Shown here piece by piece: positions 51,517 through 60,292 of a DNA stretch of 64,000 nt; the stretch's first letter is position 1; each line of letters starts with the position of its first letter. This DNA is from JAQGMV01 sp035626595 (GTDB lineage: Bacteria > Pseudomonadota > Gammaproteobacteria > Burkholderiales > SG8-41). A program made the position numbers and the translations under genes. The notes under the pieces are model-generated. The model had not been told where the DNA came from. It saw only the letters and a program-made list of their open reading frames with translations, and made no database searches. The stretch is taken from the NCBI GenBank assembly GCA_035626595.1, contig DASPNJ010000090.1:37319-101318 (forward strand), in the 5' to 3' direction.

Positions 51517-52728
51517 TTACGCCGCGATGGCGCCGTCGAGCGTCACCTGCGCATCGACCAGCGATTTGATCTCGTCCTCGCCGTAGCCGGCTTCACGCAG
51601 GAGCTCGACGCTGTGTTGTCCCAGCTTCGGCGCCGGCGTGAAATCGCTGCGCGCACCGTGCCCCAGCCTGTTGGGAAGCGTCATGTTCACGACCGGTCCT
51701 TCAGTCGGGTGCTCGACCGTTTCGAAAAAGCCGACCTCCGCGAGATGCGGATCGTCAATCAGCGAATCGAGCGTGTGGTACGGCATCGCGGGAACGTCGC
51801 ACTTTTCGAATATCTCCAGCCATTCGGCGGTCGTGCGCTCTCCGAGCGCCTCGGCGCGAATCCGGAAATACTCGCCGACGTTTCTGAATCGTGCGGCGAT
51901 CGTGTTGAAGCGCTCGTCGGTCTTCAGCTCCGGCCGGCCGATCGCGTCGAACAGCGCGAACGCCTGCGCCTGCGTATTCGCGGAGATGCAGATGTAGCCG
52001 TCCCGGGTCGCGAGCGGCTTCGCCTGCGGATCGAGGAGGCGCGGATCTCCGGTGGGCCCGCGCGGCGGCACGTACGTCTTCTGGTACATGTGCTCGGAGA
52101 GCACGAACGCCGCCATGTTCTCGAACATCGGGATCTCGATCGTCTGGCCTTCGCCCGTGCGTTCGCGCTGGTACAGCGCCATCAGGATCATCTGCACCGC
52201 GATGAGCCCCACGGTCTTGTCCGCCATGACCATCGGCAGGTAGCGCGGCTCACCGGCGGCGCGGTGGTACAGCGCCGCGACGCCCGCCGAGCCCTGAATG
52301 ATCGAGTCGTAAGCGGGTTTGTCACGGTACGGCCCCTTCTGCCCGAAGCCGAACATGCCGCAATAGATGATCGTCGGATTCACCTTGCGCACGTCGTCAT
52401 AGCCGAGCTTCATGCGCGCCATCGACGCGGGGCGCACGTTCCACACGAGCACGTCCGCGGTCCGGATGAGCCGCATCAGCGCGTCGTAACCCGCGGGTTT
52501 CTTGAGATCGAGGACGATCGAGCGCTTGTTGCGGTTCAGATGCAGGAACTTCGGTCCCATGCCCGGCGTCACGCCGAGCCCGCCGATCGTCCGGCCCATG
52601 TCGCCCGCCGGACTCTCGACCTTGATCACGTCCGCGCCGTGATCGGCGAGGATCTGCGTGCAGAGCGGACCGACGACGACGGAGGTGAGATCGAGGACGC
52701 GGATGCCTGCGAGGGGGCCGCCGGCCAT
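51517..52728 (-). CDS. CaiB/BaiF family (class III) CoA-transferase
   Basis: 403 residues. Signatures: LAGIRVLDLTSVVVGPLCTQ, LHLNRNKRSIVLDLKKPAG, and the expected catalytic Asp in KPAYDSIIQGSAGVAAL (about residue 165). It transfers CoA to a carboxylic acid. It is the downstream gene of the minus-strand island that also holds a mesaconyl-CoA-hydratase-like protein and a CoA-ester lyase, so a C4/C5 dicarboxylate such as mesaconate or itaconate is a reasonable guess. The next gene upstream (52785) is 56 bases away. Confidence 0.92.
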   Translation of the reverse strand: MAGGPLAGIRVLDLTSVVVGPLCTQILADHGADVIKVESPAGDMGRTIGGLGVTPGMGPKFLHLNRNKRSIVLDLKKPAGYDALMRLIRTADVLVWNVRPASMARMKLGYDDVRKVNPTIIYCGMFGFGQKGPYRDKPAYDSIIQGSAGVAALYHRAAGEPRYLPMVMADKTVGLIAVQMILMALYQRERTGEGQTIEIPMFENMAAFVLSEHMYQKTYVPPRGPTGDPRLLDPQAKPLATRDGYICISANTQAQAFALFDAIGRPELKTDERFNTIAARFRNVGEYFRIRAEALGERTTAEWLEIFEKCDVPAMPYHTLDSLIDDPHLAEVGFFETVEHPTEGPVVNMTLPNRLGHGARSDFTPAPKLGQHSVELLREAGYGEDEIKSLVDAQVTLDGAIAA

Positions 52729-52784
52729 AGCTTAGCGACGAAGTGACGCGGTGACGAAGTGACGCAGGGTCGCCGCGCACCGCG

Positions 52785-53636
52785 TCATGCGAACTCCGCT
52801 TCCCCGCTGAGGGCGAGCGCGCCGGTGTCGTCCTGCGCCCAGAGCTTCGCGCGCTTGCCGTCGGCCGAGGGCTCGCCGCACAGCGTGATCTCGCGATTGA
52901 CGAACAGCGGCCGTACGTTGCGCGAGGCGATCGTCCGGATCGGCGAGCGCGCGTTCATGCGCGCGAGCTCGAAGACGAGGAGCGTCGTCAGCCCACCGTT
53001 CATCACGAGATCGGGATACTTCTCGACCTGGGTGACGTACGGGTGATCGTAATGAATGCGGTGCCCGTTGAACGTGAGCGCCGAGTAGCGAAAGAGCATC
53101 ACCGGATCGGGCGTGACGCGGTTCAGCCACACCGCTTCGCCGGGCGCTTTCTGCGGCGGCGGAGGCGGCGCGTTCGGATCCGGCTCTTCGCGGTACACGA
53201 TGTCCTGCTCCTCGGTGATCGCGAGACCGCGCGGGCTGGAGATCTCGGTCTTCACCGTCACGAACACCATCTGTCCGGTGCGACCGACCTTCGGCGTCAC
53301 GCTTTGGATGGTCGATACCCGGCGCACCTCGTCTCCGATCTTAAGCGGCGCGTGGAAGATGTTGCGCTTGCCTGCGAACATGCGACGCGGCAGCGGCACC
53401 GGCGGCAGGAAGTCGCCGCGCTCGGGGTGGCCGTCCCTGCCGATCTGCGAATGGCGCACCACGCGCGGAAACAGAAGCTGGTGCCATCCGATCGGCAGCG
53501 GATCGCCGAATTTCGGCATCGGGTCATCGCGATCGAGCGTCGCCGAAAGCCGGTGCACCGAAGGAACGGTCACGTAATCGACGTCGGTTTCCTGCTGGCC
53601 GATCCACTCGGCGAGCTTGTCGAGCTGTTGGGTCAT
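52785..53636 (-). CDS. MaoC/HTD2-type hydratase, mesaconyl-CoA hydratase-like
   Basis: 283 residues, a double hotdog fold. The N-terminal half contains LSATLDRDDPMPKFGDPLPI and LPPVPLPRRMFAGKRNIFHA. The C-terminal half has the hydratase active-site pattern in FRYSALTFNGHRIHYDHPYV (Asn-Gly-His-x-x-His). This arrangement matches the mesaconyl-C4-CoA hydratase group, which hydrates the double bond to citramalyl-CoA. The flanking CoA-transferase and TTT gene support a dicarboxylate pathway. Confidence 0.85.
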   Translation of the reverse strand: MTQQLDKLAEWIGQQETDVDYVTVPSVHRLSATLDRDDPMPKFGDPLPIGWHQLLFPRVVRHSQIGRDGHPERGDFLPPVPLPRRMFAGKRNIFHAPLKIGDEVRRVSTIQSVTPKVGRTGQMVFVTVKTEISSPRGLAITEEQDIVYREEPDPNAPPPPPQKAPGEAVWLNRVTPDPVMLFRYSALTFNGHRIHYDHPYVTQVEKYPDLVMNGGLTTLLVFELARMNARSPIRTIASRNVRPLFVNREITLCGEPSADGKRAKLWAQDDTGALALSGEAEFA

Positions 53637-53700
53637 TGCGGGTGCTCCGGGAGGGTGAAGCGGGAGAGCGGCAATTCTAACCAGCTTGCCTGCACCGGCC

Positions 53701-54672
53701 CTATTCGACTTTCGCGCCCGACTCCTTCACCGCCTTCGCCCACACGTCCATCTCCTTGCGGATGAACGCCGCGAACTCCGCGGGTGAGCTCGCGACGACG
53801 TCCACGCCTTCGCGGCCGAGACGGTCCTTGAGCGTCGGATTGCGCAGCACTTTTACCATGGCCTCGTTCAACCGCGCGACGATCGCCGGCGGCGTCTTCG
53901 CCGGCGCGAGCACGCCGAACCACGGCGCGACGTCGAAGTTCTTGACGCCCGCTTCCGCGATGCTCGGCACGTCCGGCAGCGTCTGCGAGCGTCTCGCCGT
54001 GGTGACGCCGAGCGCGCGCAGCGTGCCGTTCCTGATCTCCGAGGCGACCGGCGGAATGCCGGTGAAGAACATCTGCACGCGACCGGCCACGAGATCGATC
54101 TTCGCCGGCGTGCTGCCCTTGTACGGCACGTGCACGACATTGATGCCGGCGCGGCTCCTGAACATCTCGCCGATCAGGTGTGGCGCGCTGCCGCTGCCGC
54201 CGGAGGCGTAATTGAGCCGGCCGGGCTGCGATTTCGCGAGGTCGATCAGCTCGCGCACCGACTTCGCCGGCACCGACGGGTGCGCGACCAGGACATAGGG
54301 CGTCGTCGCGATCAGCGTGATCGGTGCGAAATCCGCGAGCGGGCGGTAGCCGAGCGGGCGGCCGAGACCGGGGCTGATCGCGAGCGTTCCGGTGCCGCCC
54401 ATGACGATCGTGTAGCCGTCCGGCGGTGACTTGGCGCCGATCTCGGTGCCGAGCGTGCCGCCGGCACCGGTGCGGTTGTCCACCACGACTTGTTGTCCCA
54501 GCACGGTGCCGAGATCCTGCGCGAGCAGGCGTCCGGACATGTCGATCGTGCCGCCGATCGGATAGGGCATGACGAAGCGGACCGGGCGGTTCGGATAAGC
54601 GGCTTCGCCGGCGTATGCCGGAATCGCCGCGGCGGCGAACAGCGCCGGGAATAGCGCGAGGGTCTGGAGCAT
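53701..54672 (-). CDS. TTT-family (Bug/TctC) periplasmic substrate-binding protein
   Basis: 323 residues from ATG 54672. Signal peptide LALFPALFAAAAIPAYAG, then YPNRPVRFVMPYPIGGTIDM, VVVDNRTGAGGTLGTEIGA, PPDGYTIVMGGTG and HVPYKGSTPAKIDLVAGR. No canonical Shine-Dalgarno sequence precedes this ATG. The upstream DNA is a reverse copy of repeat D, and an in-frame TTG at 54687 is also possible. It lies between the hydratase and the DRE-TIM protein and likely supplies their substrate. Confidence 0.9.
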   Translation of the reverse strand: MLQTLALFPALFAAAAIPAYAGEAAYPNRPVRFVMPYPIGGTIDMSGRLLAQDLGTVLGQQVVVDNRTGAGGTLGTEIGAKSPPDGYTIVMGGTGTLAISPGLGRPLGYRPLADFAPITLIATTPYVLVAHPSVPAKSVRELIDLAKSQPGRLNYASGGSGSAPHLIGEMFRSRAGINVVHVPYKGSTPAKIDLVAGRVQMFFTGIPPVASEIRNGTLRALGVTTARRSQTLPDVPSIAEAGVKNFDVAPWFGVLAPAKTPPAIVARLNEAMVKVLRNPTLKDRLGREGVDVVASSPAEFAAFIRKEMDVWAKAVKESGAKVE

Positions 54673-54681
54673 GTGTAGGAG

Positions 54682-54715
54682 AGCCAAAGGAAATGAGGTC
54701 CCGGAGGCAAACCAT
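54682..54715 (-). repeat. Dispersed repeat D, reverse copy 4
   Basis: On the minus strand, ATGGTTTGCCTCCGGGACC then TCATTTCCTTTGGCT, close to ATGGTTCGCCTCCGTAACC then TCCCTTCCTTCGGTT at 47710. It covers the leader of the TTT gene starting at 54672. Confidence 0.5.
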
Positions 54716-54761
54716 GGGTGTGCCTCCGAAGTGTTCACCGCCATGGCGCGGGCGGGCGAGC

Positions 54762-56060
54762 TCATGGCTCGCTGCGCGCTATCGCGCCCTCGCAGATCGA
54801 GCGGAATTCGTCGAACGTGAGGTAGTGGCGGCCGTAGTTGGTCGCGACCGCCGCGCGTGCTCGCAGCAGCACCGTCTGAAACTGCTCCTCGCTCGCTTCC
54901 ATACCCCATCCCGCGATGAGCTCGCGCAGGAAAACGGGGTCGTCGGTGCGTGCGCTGCTGCGCTCGCGTCCAAAGAGGATCTTGCCGCCGACGACCGCCT
55001 CGAACTCGCGGCCGACGACCTGCGGCGCGATGCCGATCGTCGCTTCGGCGTGATCGGCGCCGCCGAGGTGGCCCACGCCTTCCTCCTTGTTCCAGTTCGC
55101 ACCCGCGATCGGCTTCCACGGCGGGAGCTGGACGCCGTACGCCTGCTGCACGTAACGGCACAGCTCGTACAGCCGGTCGAGGCGTATGCCGGTGTCGATG
55201 CCGTACATCTCGAAGAGCGCCGCGGCTTCTTCGAGCGCCACGCAGCCGCCGCGATCGCCGATGCCGATCACCGAGGCGTCGATCCAGCTCGCTCCGCCTT
55301 CCGCCGCGGCCATGGCGTTGGCCGTCGCGACGCCGAGATCGTTGTGATGCTGGATGTATACGTCGCATGTGTCGCCCACCGCCTGGCGGATGCGGCCGAT
55401 AAAGACCCGCGTGGCGAGCGGCGTGCTGTTGCCGCGGCTGTCGACGACGTACACGCCGTCGGCGCCCGCGTCCGCCATCGCCTTGAAGAAGAGGCATGCC
55501 GTGTCGATGGGCGAGCGCATCGAGTCTTCCATCCACGGCACGACGCGGACCTTGTGGCGCTTCATGTAGGCGACGCTCTCGGCGATCGCGTCCACGACCG
55601 CGCTCTTCGACAGCCCGCGTGTGAAATCGGAGGCGGTGTCCTCGTAGCTCCACTTGAAAATCGGGCTCAACACCTCGGTGCCGAGGTCGACGTGGCGATC
55701 GATGTAGCCCTTCCAGTCGCCCTGCAGCGGAGCGCGCACCCCCGGCCCTTTTGCGACGAGCGGCGTGCGGATGCCGATGCGGCGGCATGCCTTGACGAGG
55801 TCGCGCTCCTCGCTGAAGGTGATGTGGCTCGGCATCGTGATTTCGCCCACGCCCACCGCGTCGAGGCGCTCGATCACGCCCAGGCGCGTGTTCCAGTTGA
55901 GCTGATGGCCGACGCAGTCGTCGCCTTCGCTCACCGTGCAATCGATGAAGCGGATGCTCTTGCGGAGCTGCGGGCGCGCGGCTTTCGCTTCGGCGTCCCA
56001 GTACGCGGAGTTCACCAGCCATTTCCCGGGCTGGTGCCACGGCCGATTCGGGTCTGTCAT
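54762..56060 (-). CDS. Divergent DRE-TIM (HMG-CoA lyase / homocitrate synthase-like) protein
   Basis: ATG 56060 overlaps the PrpD stop (ATGA) and gives 432 residues. The TIM-barrel start FIDCTVSEGDDCVGHQLNW corresponds to the D-x-T-LRDG-x-Q motif, but the catalytic Arg is Ser and the next acidic pair is Glu-Gly. The metal motif HxHND reads QHHND (VYIQHHNDLGVATANA). The rest of the barrel follows the family (VGVGEITMPSHITF, GADGVYVVDSRGNS, IGIGDRGGCVALEEAAALFE). It may have changed chemistry; aldol or Claisen activity on an alpha-keto acid is only the family expectation. Confidence 0.75.
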   Translation of the reverse strand: MTDPNRPWHQPGKWLVNSAYWDAEAKAARPQLRKSIRFIDCTVSEGDDCVGHQLNWNTRLGVIERLDAVGVGEITMPSHITFSEERDLVKACRRIGIRTPLVAKGPGVRAPLQGDWKGYIDRHVDLGTEVLSPIFKWSYEDTASDFTRGLSKSAVVDAIAESVAYMKRHKVRVVPWMEDSMRSPIDTACLFFKAMADAGADGVYVVDSRGNSTPLATRVFIGRIRQAVGDTCDVYIQHHNDLGVATANAMAAAEGGASWIDASVIGIGDRGGCVALEEAAALFEMYGIDTGIRLDRLYELCRYVQQAYGVQLPPWKPIAGANWNKEEGVGHLGGADHAEATIGIAPQVVGREFEAVVGGKILFGRERSSARTDDPVFLRELIAGWGMEASEEQFQTVLLRARAAVATNYGRHYLTFDEFRSICEGAIARSEP

Positions 56061-57406
56061 CGCACGAGATCCATGATTTCGCGCACGTCGTCGAGCGCGT
56101 CGAGCCGGTCCACGAGATCCGCCACGCGCTCGGCCGCTCGCCGCTCGAGCACGCGCCGCGCGCACGAATGAAATTTCGCGAGCCGCTGCTCGCGTGTCAG
56201 CGGTTGTCCGATCCAGCCGGAGAGCCGGTCGACACGCTGCGACCACCGTTCTCCGCCTTGCATCGAGACGGTCACCACAGCGTGCATGCGATCGAAATCG
56301 GTGGGGATCGCATCGTCGAAGACGAGCTGCACGCGGGGCAGCAGCCGCTCGACGTCCGGCGCGAAGCGGCGCTCGTTGGTGAACGAGTCGACCGTCACCT
56401 CGCCGTCGAGGAGCGCCACCGCCGTCGTGTACTGCACGCTGAACTTGCCGTCGAGCCCGGTTTCGGGAGACGGCCGGTTGACGTAATCGAAGCGCGGGAA
56501 CACGACTTCGACCGCTTCGATGCGCGCGGGATCGACCGCATGCGCCGCGCGCAGCGCGAGCGCCGCGTCGATCGGGCGATGCGTGAAGTAGTTGCTCGGA
56601 TGCTTCTTGAAGCCTACGCCCGGATCGACCATCCGCAGCGGCTGCGCGAAGTCGCTTACGAGGCGCTCCGGCTCGCCGCGTCCGCCGAAGAACGTGTCGA
56701 AGAAACCCTTCGGCTCGAACAGACGCTTGCTGGCGGTCCAGCCCATTTTCGCGAGCACGGCGCATTCCACGCCCATACGCGCGGCATGTCCCGAATGCGA
56801 CGACTTGGTCATCGTGCCGGTATTGATCGAGATGCTGCCCGCGCGCGAGCCCGCGAGGCCGAACGCCATCAGCATCTCGTCGCGTGACAAATCGAGCAGC
56901 CGGCCGGCGCCCGCGGTCGCGCCGAACGTGCCGGTCATGCCGGGCTTGTGAAAGCCGGACCCGGTCTCCATGCCCGTCGCTGCAAGACGCAGCCGCCCCT
57001 GCACCTCGAAGGCCACCGCGATCGCTTCCACCACACGCGCGCCGGAAAGCCCGTGATGTTCGGCGATCGCGAGTATCGCCGGCAGCGTGGGCGATGTCGG
57101 GTGGTTGAGCGGGTACCATGTGTTGTCGAAATCGAGCGCATGCGCCATGGTGCCGTTCGCGTACGCCGCGCTCGTCATCGACGTTTTGAATCCGCCCGCG
57201 ATGACGCTCGCCTGCGGGGCGCCGCCCATCTCCTTGACGTACGCCGTCGAGATGCGTCCGACGCCGAGCGGCTCGGTCGCGCCCGCCAGCATGACGGCGA
57301 GCCCGTCGAGCGTGACGTGCTTCGCGACCTCGACGGCCTCGCGCGGCAGCGCTGCGAATTCGAGCGCGCGAACGGCATCGATGAAACGTTCGGTGAGGGT
57401 CGGCAC
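56057..57406 (-). CDS. MmgE/PrpD family protein
   Basis: 449 residues. Family blocks: HVTLDGLAVMLAGATEPLGV, NGTMAHALDFDNTWYPLNHP, FGLAGSRAGSISINTGTMTK, SGHAARMGVECAVLAKMGW and PSNYFTHRPIDAALALRAAH. The family contains iron-independent dehydratases and decarboxylases of citrate-like acids. Its stop overlaps the start of the DRE-TIM gene, so the two are translated together and may act in sequence. It is a second, clearly different paralogue of the 42800 gene. Confidence 0.88.
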   Translation of the reverse strand: MPTLTERFIDAVRALEFAALPREAVEVAKHVTLDGLAVMLAGATEPLGVGRISTAYVKEMGGAPQASVIAGGFKTSMTSAAYANGTMAHALDFDNTWYPLNHPTSPTLPAILAIAEHHGLSGARVVEAIAVAFEVQGRLRLAATGMETGSGFHKPGMTGTFGATAGAGRLLDLSRDEMLMAFGLAGSRAGSISINTGTMTKSSHSGHAARMGVECAVLAKMGWTASKRLFEPKGFFDTFFGGRGEPERLVSDFAQPLRMVDPGVGFKKHPSNYFTHRPIDAALALRAAHAVDPARIEAVEVVFPRFDYVNRPSPETGLDGKFSVQYTTAVALLDGEVTVDSFTNERRFAPDVERLLPRVQLVFDDAIPTDFDRMHAVVTVSMQGGERWSQRVDRLSGWIGQPLTREQRLAKFHSCARRVLERRAAERVADLVDRLDALDDVREIMDLVR

Positions 57407-57417
57407 GTGTCTCTTCT

Positions 57418-58278
57418 CTACTTACGTTCCGGCGCGAGGTTGAAGTCGAATTCGACCAGCGGGAACGGTTTTGGAAGCGCGTAACGACGCGCGAGCGCGT
57501 CGTTACGCGAGGGCTGCACTTCGACGACGAGACCTTCGCGCACGCCGAATACCGCGTCGCGGTCCACGTACGGGTCGTCCGCGAAAAACACTTCGGTCGT
57601 GAGCGCCCGGTGAGCGTCAGCGCTCACGATGAAATGCAGGTGCGCCGGACGCCAGGCGTGGCGCCCGGCGGCGCGCAGCAGATCGCCCACCGGACCGTCG
57701 TACGGCACCTGGTACGGCGCCGGTCGTACCGTGGTGAACGCATACGCGCCGTCGTCCGCGGTCCTCATCGTGCAGCGCAGGTTGTTGCGATCTTGGGCGG
57801 CGTCCTGCTGCCAGTACAAACCGTTTGCCGCCGCCTGCCAGAAATCGAGTGTCGCGCCGGCCAGCGGTTTCGTGCCGCCACCGAGCACGCGTCCGCGCAC
57901 CAGCATCTTCTCGCCGCTGTTGGCGCGCGCGAGATCGCCGTCGACTTCGAGCGGCGGCGACGCGGCCGCGTGAAACGGGCCGAGCAGGCTGCGGTCGGTC
58001 GAGCCGGGGCCGGTCTGCAGCATGTCGATCAGCGCCGAGAGGCCGAGCACGTCGGACGCGAGGATGAACTCGTTACGGCCCTCGTCCGACTTGCGGCCGG
58101 CGGCATACAGAAAGTCGATCGCGGTTTTCCATTCGCCCGGTGTGAGGTTCACCTCGCGCGCGTAGGCGTGGAGATGCGCGATCAAACGCGTGATGAGCAG
58201 CTTCGCACGCGCGTCGTCGAGTCCATCGAAGGAGCGCGTCACCACTTCGGTGATGCTCTCGCGCGTGACGTTGCGCAT
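57418..58278 (-). CDS. Intradiol ring-cleavage dioxygenase
   Basis: 286 residues. The catechol-type N-terminal helical domain (about residues 1-100) precedes the beta sandwich. The Fe(III) ligands are visible: Tyr in NGLYWQQD, Tyr in PYQVPYDGPVGDLL, and the His pair in RPAHLHFIVS. It cleaves catechol or hydroxyquinol between the hydroxyls with O2, giving a muconate or maleylacetate. The N-terminal domain excludes protocatechuate 3,4-dioxygenase; catechol and hydroxyquinol cannot be separated here. It is 11 bases from the PrpD gene. Confidence 0.93.
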   Translation of the reverse strand: MRNVTRESITEVVTRSFDGLDDARAKLLITRLIAHLHAYAREVNLTPGEWKTAIDFLYAAGRKSDEGRNEFILASDVLGLSALIDMLQTGPGSTDRSLLGPFHAAASPPLEVDGDLARANSGEKMLVRGRVLGGGTKPLAGATLDFWQAAANGLYWQQDAAQDRNNLRCTMRTADDGAYAFTTVRPAPYQVPYDGPVGDLLRAAGRHAWRPAHLHFIVSADAHRALTTEVFFADDPYVDRDAVFGVREGLVVEVQPSRNDALARRYALPKPFPLVEFDFNLAPERK

Positions 58279-58293
58279 GCGGCTCCTCGTCCT

Positions 58294-59289
58294 TCAGTCG
58301 GCGCGCGCGCCGGAGTCCTTCACCATCTTCGCGTAACGCTGCACCTCGGCCTTCAGCCGCGCCGCGAACTCGGCAGGGCTGTTGGGCGTGAATTCCAGCG
58401 ACAGCACGTCGAGCCGCGCTTTCACCTCGGGCGACTGCAGGATGCGCGTCACCTCGGCGTTCAGCTTGTTCACGATCGCCGGCGGCGTACCGGCAGGCGC
58501 GAAAAACGAGAACCACGTGTGGTCGTCGAAGCCGGGAAAGCCGGATTCGGCGACGGTCGGCGTCTCCGGAACGATCGGCGAGCGTTTCGCCGTCGTGACG
58601 GCGATCGAGCGTATGCGTCCGGCCTGCAGATGCGGCACTGCCGGCGGCAGCGACGTGGAGGCGATGGGCACCTGTTTGCCGACGACCGCAGTGACGGCCT
58701 GCGCCGGGCCGTACGGCACGTGCGTGATGTCCACCTTCGACAGCGTGCGGAACAGGAGCTCCATGTCGAGATGCGGCGTCGTGCCGGTGCCGGACGAGCC
58801 GTAGTTCATCGGCGCCGCGCGCGCCGACGCGATCAGCTCCTTGAGCGTTGTCGCTTTCACGCTGGGATGCACGGATATGAGATTCGGCGTCGTCGGTCCC
58901 TGCAGCACCGGCACGAAGTCCGTGATGCGATAACCCGGCTGGCGGTACAGGCTCACGTTCACCGCCATCGCCGAGCTGTTCATGAGCACGGTGTAACCAT
59001 CCGGGTTCGCGCGCAGCGCGGTGTGCGCGCCGATGTTGCCGCCGGCGCCGGGCCGGTTCTCCACGACCACGTTCTGGCCCCAGCTCTCGGCGAGCCTGCC
59101 GCTCACGAGCCGCGCGACGATGTCGGTCGAGGCGCCGGGCGGGAACGCCACGATGATGCGGATCGGGCGGTCGGGGTACGCGGAAGCGGGAGCCGTAGAG
59201 GACGCCGCGTGCGCGGGCGGGCTCGCGCTGAGCGATGCGATCAGCAACACCTGGATTCCCGCCTGCGCGGGAATGACGGCTTTTCTCAT
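58294..59289 (-). CDS. TTT-family (Bug/TctC) periplasmic substrate-binding protein
   Basis: 331 residues from ATG 59289, with GGGGGAGC before it. YPDRPIRIIVAFPPGASTDI, VVVENRPGAGGNIGAHTALR, NPDGYTVLMNSS and HVPYGPAQAVTAVVGKQ are Bug blocks; Gly-Pro replaces the usual Lys-Gly after HVPY. The signal peptide is odd: its residues AVIPAQAGIQ are encoded by dispersed repeat C (59251-59279). It lies 15 bases before the intradiol dioxygenase, suggesting that it serves aromatic-acid uptake. Confidence 0.92.
   Translation of the reverse strand: MRKAVIPAQAGIQVLLIASLSASPPAHAASSTAPASAYPDRPIRIIVAFPPGASTDIVARLVSGRLAESWGQNVVVENRPGAGGNIGAHTALRANPDGYTVLMNSSAMAVNVSLYRQPGYRITDFVPVLQGPTTPNLISVHPSVKATTLKELIASARAAPMNYGSSGTGTTPHLDMELLFRTLSKVDITHVPYGPAQAVTAVVGKQVPIASTSLPPAVPHLQAGRIRSIAVTTAKRSPIVPETPTVAESGFPGFDDHTWFSFFAPAGTPPAIVNKLNAEVTRILQSPEVKARLDVLSLEFTPNSPAEFAARLKAEVQRYAKMVKDSGARAD
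59251..59279. repeat. Dispersed repeat C, copy 2, inside a signal-peptide coding region
   Basis: CTGGATTCCCGCCTGCGCGGGAATGACG. Translated from the minus strand it gives the VIPAQAGIQ string that such repeats encode when they fall in this frame. It starts only ten bases downstream of the ATG. Confidence 0.8.
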
Positions 59290-59354
59290 GCGCTCCCCCT
59301 GATCCGTGCCACCGCCGCCCACTAAAGCCCTGCAGCTTAGGACGCAGAAGCAGT

Positions 59355-60266
59355 CTAGCTCTTCATGGCCGCCAGCGTTTTCGCTTCGCGCTTCCTGATC
59401 GCGTCGTGGCGCGCGATCAGCTTCTGCGCGCGCACGATGATCGGAATGTCGATCATCTTGCCGTCGAGCGCAAACGAGCCGCGGCCGGCTTTCGCCGCCT
59501 CGTCGTTCATCTCGATGATCTTGCGCGCGTAGGCGACTTCGTCATGTGACGGCGAATATTCCTCGTTCACGATCGTCACCTGCCCTGGATGGATGCATCC
59601 GGCGCCGTCGAAGCCGAACCTGCGCGAGCGCCGCACCATCTGACGGAATTTGTCCCAATCGCCGTAGCCCGCGACCGTGCCGATGAACCCGATCGGCATC
59701 ACGCCGGCCGCGCGCGCCGCGATGATCATGCGCTGCTTGGGATGCAGCAGCACGTCGTCGTCCGGCTGCATGTCGCAGTCGAGCGCGAAATCCTCGCCGC
59801 CGATGTTCATCGCGGCGACGCGCGCGCTCCCGCGCGGGATCTCGTCGATGCGGCGGAACGCGTCGGCCGTTTCGATCATCGTGATGAATTTCGTATGGCC
59901 CGCCGGCATGCCGCGCTTTTCCTCGAGCTCGGTCACGAGCTCATCGAGCAGCATGACGTGCGAGGCGCTGTCGATCTTGGTGCACGCGATGCCGTTCACG
60001 TCGGGACAGATCGAGTGCTCGAGATCGCGCACGGCGAGGGAGAGCGGCCGGTTGATGCGCACGACGACGTCGGCGCCGCCGCGCTTCACCCGCGCTGCCG
60101 CCTTCTCCACCAGCGTGCGCGCGCGCTCCTTCTCGCCCGGCGGCACGCTGTCCTCGAGGTCGAGCTGGATCACGTCGGCGCCGCGGGTGTGCGCCTTGTC
60201 CACGTACTTCTCCACGTTCACCGGCACGTACATGAGCGAACGCCAGACGGGCAGCTCGGTGGGCAT
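59355..60266 (-). CDS. HpcH/HpaI-family CoA-ester lyase (CitE / malyl-CoA lyase-like)
   Basis: ATG 60266 (after GGGGAGGACTCC) gives 303 residues. Family blocks: WRSLMYVPVNVEKYVDKA, ADVIQLDLEDSVPPGEKERA with the Mg-binding acids, ITMIETADAFRRIDEIPRG with the catalytic metal Glu, and MNIGGEDFALDCDM. These enzymes cleave citramalyl-CoA, malyl-CoA or citryl-ACP to acetyl-CoA and a keto acid. With the CoA-transferase and mesaconyl-CoA-hydratase-like gene in the same island, citramalyl-CoA lyase activity is plausible. Confidence 0.9.
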   Translation of the reverse strand: MPTELPVWRSLMYVPVNVEKYVDKAHTRGADVIQLDLEDSVPPGEKERARTLVEKAAARVKRGGADVVVRINRPLSLAVRDLEHSICPDVNGIACTKIDSASHVMLLDELVTELEEKRGMPAGHTKFITMIETADAFRRIDEIPRGSARVAAMNIGGEDFALDCDMQPDDDVLLHPKQRMIIAARAAGVMPIGFIGTVAGYGDWDKFRQMVRRSRRFGFDGAGCIHPGQVTIVNEEYSPSHDEVAYARKIIEMNDEAAKAGRGSFALDGKMIDIPIIVRAQKLIARHDAIRKREAKTLAAMKS

Positions 60267-60292
60267 GTTCGGAGTCCTCCCCTTAAGTGCGG

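Noticed and set aside
53701..56040. A 779-codon fusion of the TTT protein with upstream sequence
   Set aside because: The upstream part is the wrong frame of the DRE-TIM gene; a signal peptide follows ATG 54672.
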